Shown here one piece after another: positions 35,675-40,000 of a DNA stretch of 40,000 nt. The DNA is from Anaeromyces robustus (lineage: Eukaryota; Neocallimastigomycota; Neocallimastigomycetes; Neocallimastigales; Neocallimastigaceae): the NCBI GenBank assembly GCA_002104895.1, contig MCFG01000231.1, positions 30,001 through 70,000 on the forward strand, given 5' to 3'. The notes under the pieces are model-generated. The model saw only the letters and a program-made list of their open reading frames with translations. It was not told the origin of the DNA and searched no databases. Made by a program: the position numbers and the translations under genes. The number at the start of each line of letters is the position of its first letter. The first letter of the stretch is position 1.

Positions 35675-37388
35675 AGTGTTTAACGGATGACTTGGGGGAA
35701 TATATTTTTAATAATAAATATTAATAAAATTAATCAAGTATAAAAAAAAAGTTTAAAAAAAAAAAAATATTTCAAGTTAAAACAAATACACCTATAAAAA
35801 AATTTTAAAAAAAAAATTATAAAACAAAAATAATAATTAATAATGCAATCATAAAAAAAAAAGTTATAATAAAAAAAAAAAAAAACAATCACTACAATTA
35901 GATTTATTTATATTTTAAAATTCAAAAGGAAAAAAGAAAGAAAAAAGAAAGAAAAAAAAGAAAAAACTATAAATCTACCTTTTTTTTTTTTTTTTTTTTT
36001 TTTTTTTCTACTTATTTTTTTTTATTATATAATTAATATAAAATACTTTTTATTAATATAATTTAAAATTTTTTTTATTAATTGTAAAGATTTTAAAAAA
36101 TATTTCAATAAAAAAATTAAAAAAAAATCTTTAAAGTTTTTTATAGGTTTTACTTTTTTTTTTAGTATGTTACAATAATATAAAATATAAAATATTATAA
36201 TTTTAAAATATTACTATAAAATATATATTATATATTATATATATATGATATTTTGTATGGTTTGTTTTTAAAGTTTTTAATTATATAAATAAGGAAAAAA
36301 ATAATAGTAATAATAAAAATAATAATTCATAATTCATAATGTTGAAAATTAATAATTAATATTATTAAAATCAAAAGTAATTTTACTTAATATTAATATT
36401 AAATTTACTAATTGAAATTATTTATATATAATTTATAATTTATAATTTATAATTTTTTTTTTTTTTTTTTTTTTCGATTTTCGACTAATCGTTTTTATTG
36501 ATACATTTTATAAAACATTATAAACATTTAATGTACATTTTTTTAAAATAAATGTATCAAAATTTTATTATTAATATTAAATAAATAAATATAAAATATA
36601 AATATAAATATAAATATAAAATATTAAATATATGTATATGTATATGTATATATTTAAATATATATTAAAAAATTAAATATATTTTTATATTATAAAAAAT
36701 AAAAATAAATATTTTAAAATCTTTTAAGATTAATTAATTAATTTAATAATTTATTTATTGAATAATTTAATATATATAATTATATTTATTAATATATATA
36801 AATAATTTTTCCAATATATTCGTTTAATTAATATTCATAATATATTAAATATATAGAATAAAATAATTTAAATATATATTTAAATTATTATTATTATACA
36901 GCTTTTTTTTTGTGTAAACAATGCATAATGTATAGAAAAGATTAGGTTATTATTTTTATATTTAAATAATTTATAAAAATAAAAAAAAAGGTTATTAATA
37001 TTAATATTAATATTAATATGAACTTTTAAATAAAAAAAAAATAAAATAAAAATGTAACATATATCATGTTGAAATAACAACATTTTTAATATAACAATAA
37101 AAAAAAATGTATTCCAATAATTTACCATTTTTATTTTTATTTTTATATAATTTATATTATATTATTAAATTATAATAATTATTTATTAAAAAGTTTTCAT
37201 TTCATTTCCACTTTCATTGATGTGGATTTGGATTTAATCGAAAGTGTATCTAATAATAAGGTTATTAATATTTTCCAATATAATTTAATTCATTGAATTA
37301 AATTATAAATACATGAAGTATGTATTTCAAATAAGTTATATATTAATAATTTTGAATAAAATGTAAAATAATAGTAATAAATATTTGC
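35675..37388. other. AT-rich intergenic region after eIF3e
   Basis: Downstream flank of eIF3e, with long A and T runs (near 35880 and 35979-36007). On the minus strand, 37197-37290 reads a short end-like frame (LLLDTLSIKSKSTSMKVEMK, stop) that could be the tail of a decayed or unseen exon; I cannot link it to any gene. Confidence 0.5.
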
Positions 37389-37396
37389 TTTTATTA

Positions 37397-37466
<70 letters not shown>

Positions 37467-37479
37467 TATTATTATTATT

Positions 37480-37513
<34 letters not shown>

Positions 37514-37527
37514 TATTATTATTATTA

Positions 37528-37558
<31 letters not shown>
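37389..37558. repeat. (ATT)n/(TTTA)n compound microsatellite
   Basis: ATT units interrupted by a TTTA run (37411-37442) and TTTATT variants. The frame read through it is meaningless. 37559-38000 is AT-rich 3' flank of the membrane-protein gene. Confidence 0.95.
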
Positions 37559-38000
37559 CAACATTTAAAAATAATAAAACAATAATATTTTTATAAAAGA
37601 ATTAAAAAATTAAAGATGTGTTTTTAATAGAGTATTTCATTGTATTTAATAGTAGTTTATTTATTCACAAAATATAATAAAAAAAAAAAAAAAAAAAAAA
37701 ACACTTTATATATTAAAAGAATTAATTATTATTAAATTTATTATGTAATAATATTAATTATTACTATTATTATTTTTAATTTAATATATTATATATAATA
37801 TAAAATAGTATTTTTCATTAATATTTTCATTATCATTATTGTATTATTATTTTTTCTTTTTTAGTTTTATTTTGTTTGACAATATCATTAATCATAATAT
37901 AAAACTATTTTTATATTTATTATTTCTAATTCCTTTTATTATTATTATATTAAATATATTAAATTTATTTATTTATTATTTTTTCATTGATTTTTTATAA

Positions 38001-39609
38001 TTATTTATTACTATACATAGATCCAGATTCATCATTTTCATTAATTGTAGAAATACTATATCTATTTTTTGTATCCATTTTTAAGTATTCATCCATTTCA
38101 TTTATAGCAGAAAAAACACTATTATTTCTATTTCTTCCTCCTTCTTCAGTACTCATAGAGGAATCATATTCTTTAATAACGGAAAATAAACTATTATTTC
38201 TTTCTTTTCTTTCATTAATTGTTATTGAAGGTTCATCATAATCATTAATTGCAGAAAAAATACTATTATATCTATCTTTTCTTTCAGTGGCTGTTGTAGG
38301 TTCATTATAGTCATTAATTGCTGAATAAATACTATTATATATATCCTTATTATTTCTGTTATTGTTATTATCATTATCATTATCATTATTTATGGATTGA
38401 TTGGTATCATCATTAGTATTAGAATATATACTGTCAAATCTACTTCTACTTTGATAATTTGAATTATCATTATTAGAATAAATACTATCAAATCTACTTC
38501 TACCTTGATAATTCATATTCATATTATTATTATTATTATTATTATTATCAACAATTGAATTTGAATTATTATTATTACTATTATACTTGTTATGGTTATA
38601 ATCATTCTTTTTATTATTATTATTATGGTTATAATTATTATTCTTACGATTATTATTGTTACCATTATTATCATCATTTAGGGTGAGTAAAGATTCATCA
38701 AATACATTTAATGCTTCATAAGAAGTATTTTCATAATTAGCATTTCTTCTATATAATGAGTTTTTAATATAATTTTTACTTATATTATTATTATTGTTAT
38801 CATCATTATCATCATTATAACCATTGTCATTATCGTTAACAGTGTTATAATTATCGAAAGTCATTGAATTAGGTGTAATTGGGATAGCATAATCTGAATT
38901 TGTATAACTTAACATTTGGGATTGAATATTTTTACTATGATTATTATGATGATTATTAATATTATAATCATTAGTATTACTACTAAATGTATCTATGGAA
39001 TAATAATCTAATTTTGAATTTCTTAAACTGTTTAAAGGACCAATTCCAATTTCACTATTTTTACGTATGTAACATATAAGAATTTGATCAATATACATAA
39101 AACAATAATTTATATCTAAAATGGATTTACGAAGAGGTTCAGGATCAATATATTTAATATTTTCCGGATCATTTATAGCATAATACGACATTTCATAAAC
39201 TACTGTAATAACTAAAGGTAATAATATTAAAGTTAAAATCATAGAAATAATTATTCTTAATTCTGAAAATAATTTAAATTTTTTACTAAAAGAATGATAT
39301 ATATGACTTTCGGAATTTCTTATTCTTTTAGAAAGATTTGATTTTAAAGCAAAAATTACAAATAAATTATAAAAAAAACAGGTAACACTTGATATCATAA
39401 CAGAAACCCACCATATTACTGCATAAGGTAATAATTTATTAATTGCTTTTCCATTTTCATCGATACTTCTACAATCTGCAGGAACAATACTGAAAAAACT
39501 ATAAATTTCAATAATTTTTACTGTATTATATACAAAACAAACAATAAAAACTATATTAACTTTTTTATTATCTGGTGGTGTTAATGCTCTAGTTCTTATA
39601 TACATATAT
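38001..39609 (-). CDS. 3' part of a multi-pass membrane protein, possibly receptor-like, with Asn-rich tail
   Basis: The last exon of a larger gene. The frame is open from 39609, where a T-run acceptor (TTTTTTTTAG on the minus strand) precedes it, so the internal ATG at 39605 is probably not the start and the 5' exons lie beyond the window. Numbering from that Met gives 534 residues. Hydrophobic segments lie at about 16-40, 58-87, 116-142 and probably 163-182, then an intracellular-looking tail of about 350 residues with Asn/Asp-rich runs. The tail repeats R-x-x-S-[ILV]-[FY]-S: RFDSIYS (371, 389), RYNSIFS (445), RNNSLFS (469), RNNSVFS (493), with NDYDEP-like spacers between. A GPCR-type receptor with a regulated C-tail is one reading; transporters or other multi-pass proteins are not excluded. 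Confidence 0.6.
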
Positions 39610-39772
39610 CTAAAAAAAAAAAAAAAAAAAAAAAAAAATATTTATTAATTAAGTAAAGTAATAAAATAAAATATTATATAATTAAATAAAATAGAATAAT
39701 GAAAGAATTTAATATATATAAAGAAAAAAAATAAAAATAATAACAACTATGGTAATAATAATAATAATAATA

Positions 39773-39980
<208 letters not shown>

Positions 39981-40000
39981 AATATAATATTTTATATTTA

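Noticed and set aside
37987-38241. 84-residue plus-strand frame
   Set aside because: Antisense to the long repeat-bearing frame of the membrane protein.

Overview
This is an extremely AT-rich eukaryotic nuclear segment. GT-AG introns, fungal-type GT71 mannosyltransferases, an ankyrin-plus-methyltransferase gene of the RMT2 type, an ankyrin-family gene and abundant (ATT)n/(TTTA)n microsatellites together point to an anaerobic gut fungus (Neocallimastigomycota). That assignment is inference from gene content and composition. Dictyostelids share the composition, but the GT71 genes and RMT2 fit a fungus better.

Layout. 0.4-1.2 kb: a small ankyrin-family gene (-). 2.0-11.4 kb: three tandem GT71 (Mnn1-type) mannosyltransferase genes (-). 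Their catalytic domains are nearly identical and their stems are variable and repeat-rich. The homologous spacers between them are centred on ATT microsatellites; one spacer also carries a 1.15-kb element with identical 182-bp inverted arms. 11.4-15.6 kb: gene-free AT desert containing source or target copies of dispersed duplications. 15.6-19.9 kb: two small secreted cysteine-rich peptide genes (+) with TATA boxes, and between them a triplicated repeat and a probable broken third peptide gene. 20.7-22.3 kb: two decayed copies of a non-LTR retrotransposon (LINE). 22.6-25.4 kb: a mosaic of four blocks duplicated from elsewhere in this window, including the tail of a GT71 gene and the first codons of the ankyrin gene, abutting the 3' end of a conserved gene. 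25.4-28.1 kb: RMT2-like arginine methyltransferase (-, 4 exons). 28.1-31.2 kb: no gene recognised. 31.2-32.3 kb: ribosomal protein eL18 (-, 4 exons), divergent from eIF3e at 33.1-35.7 kb (+, 11 exons); both act in translation. 38.0-39.6 kb: the 3' exon of a multi-pass membrane, possibly receptor-like, gene (-) with an Asn-rich tail. Its 5' exons lie beyond the window.

The right half holds conserved translation-related housekeeping genes (RMT2 in yeast methylates a ribosomal protein). The left half is a plastic accessory region with tandem genes, secreted peptides, retroelement relics and shuffled duplications. The most interesting signals are the block-shuffled duplication next to RMT2, the inverted-repeat element, the secreted peptide with beta-defensin-like cysteine spacing, and the GT71 array with expanding stem repeats.
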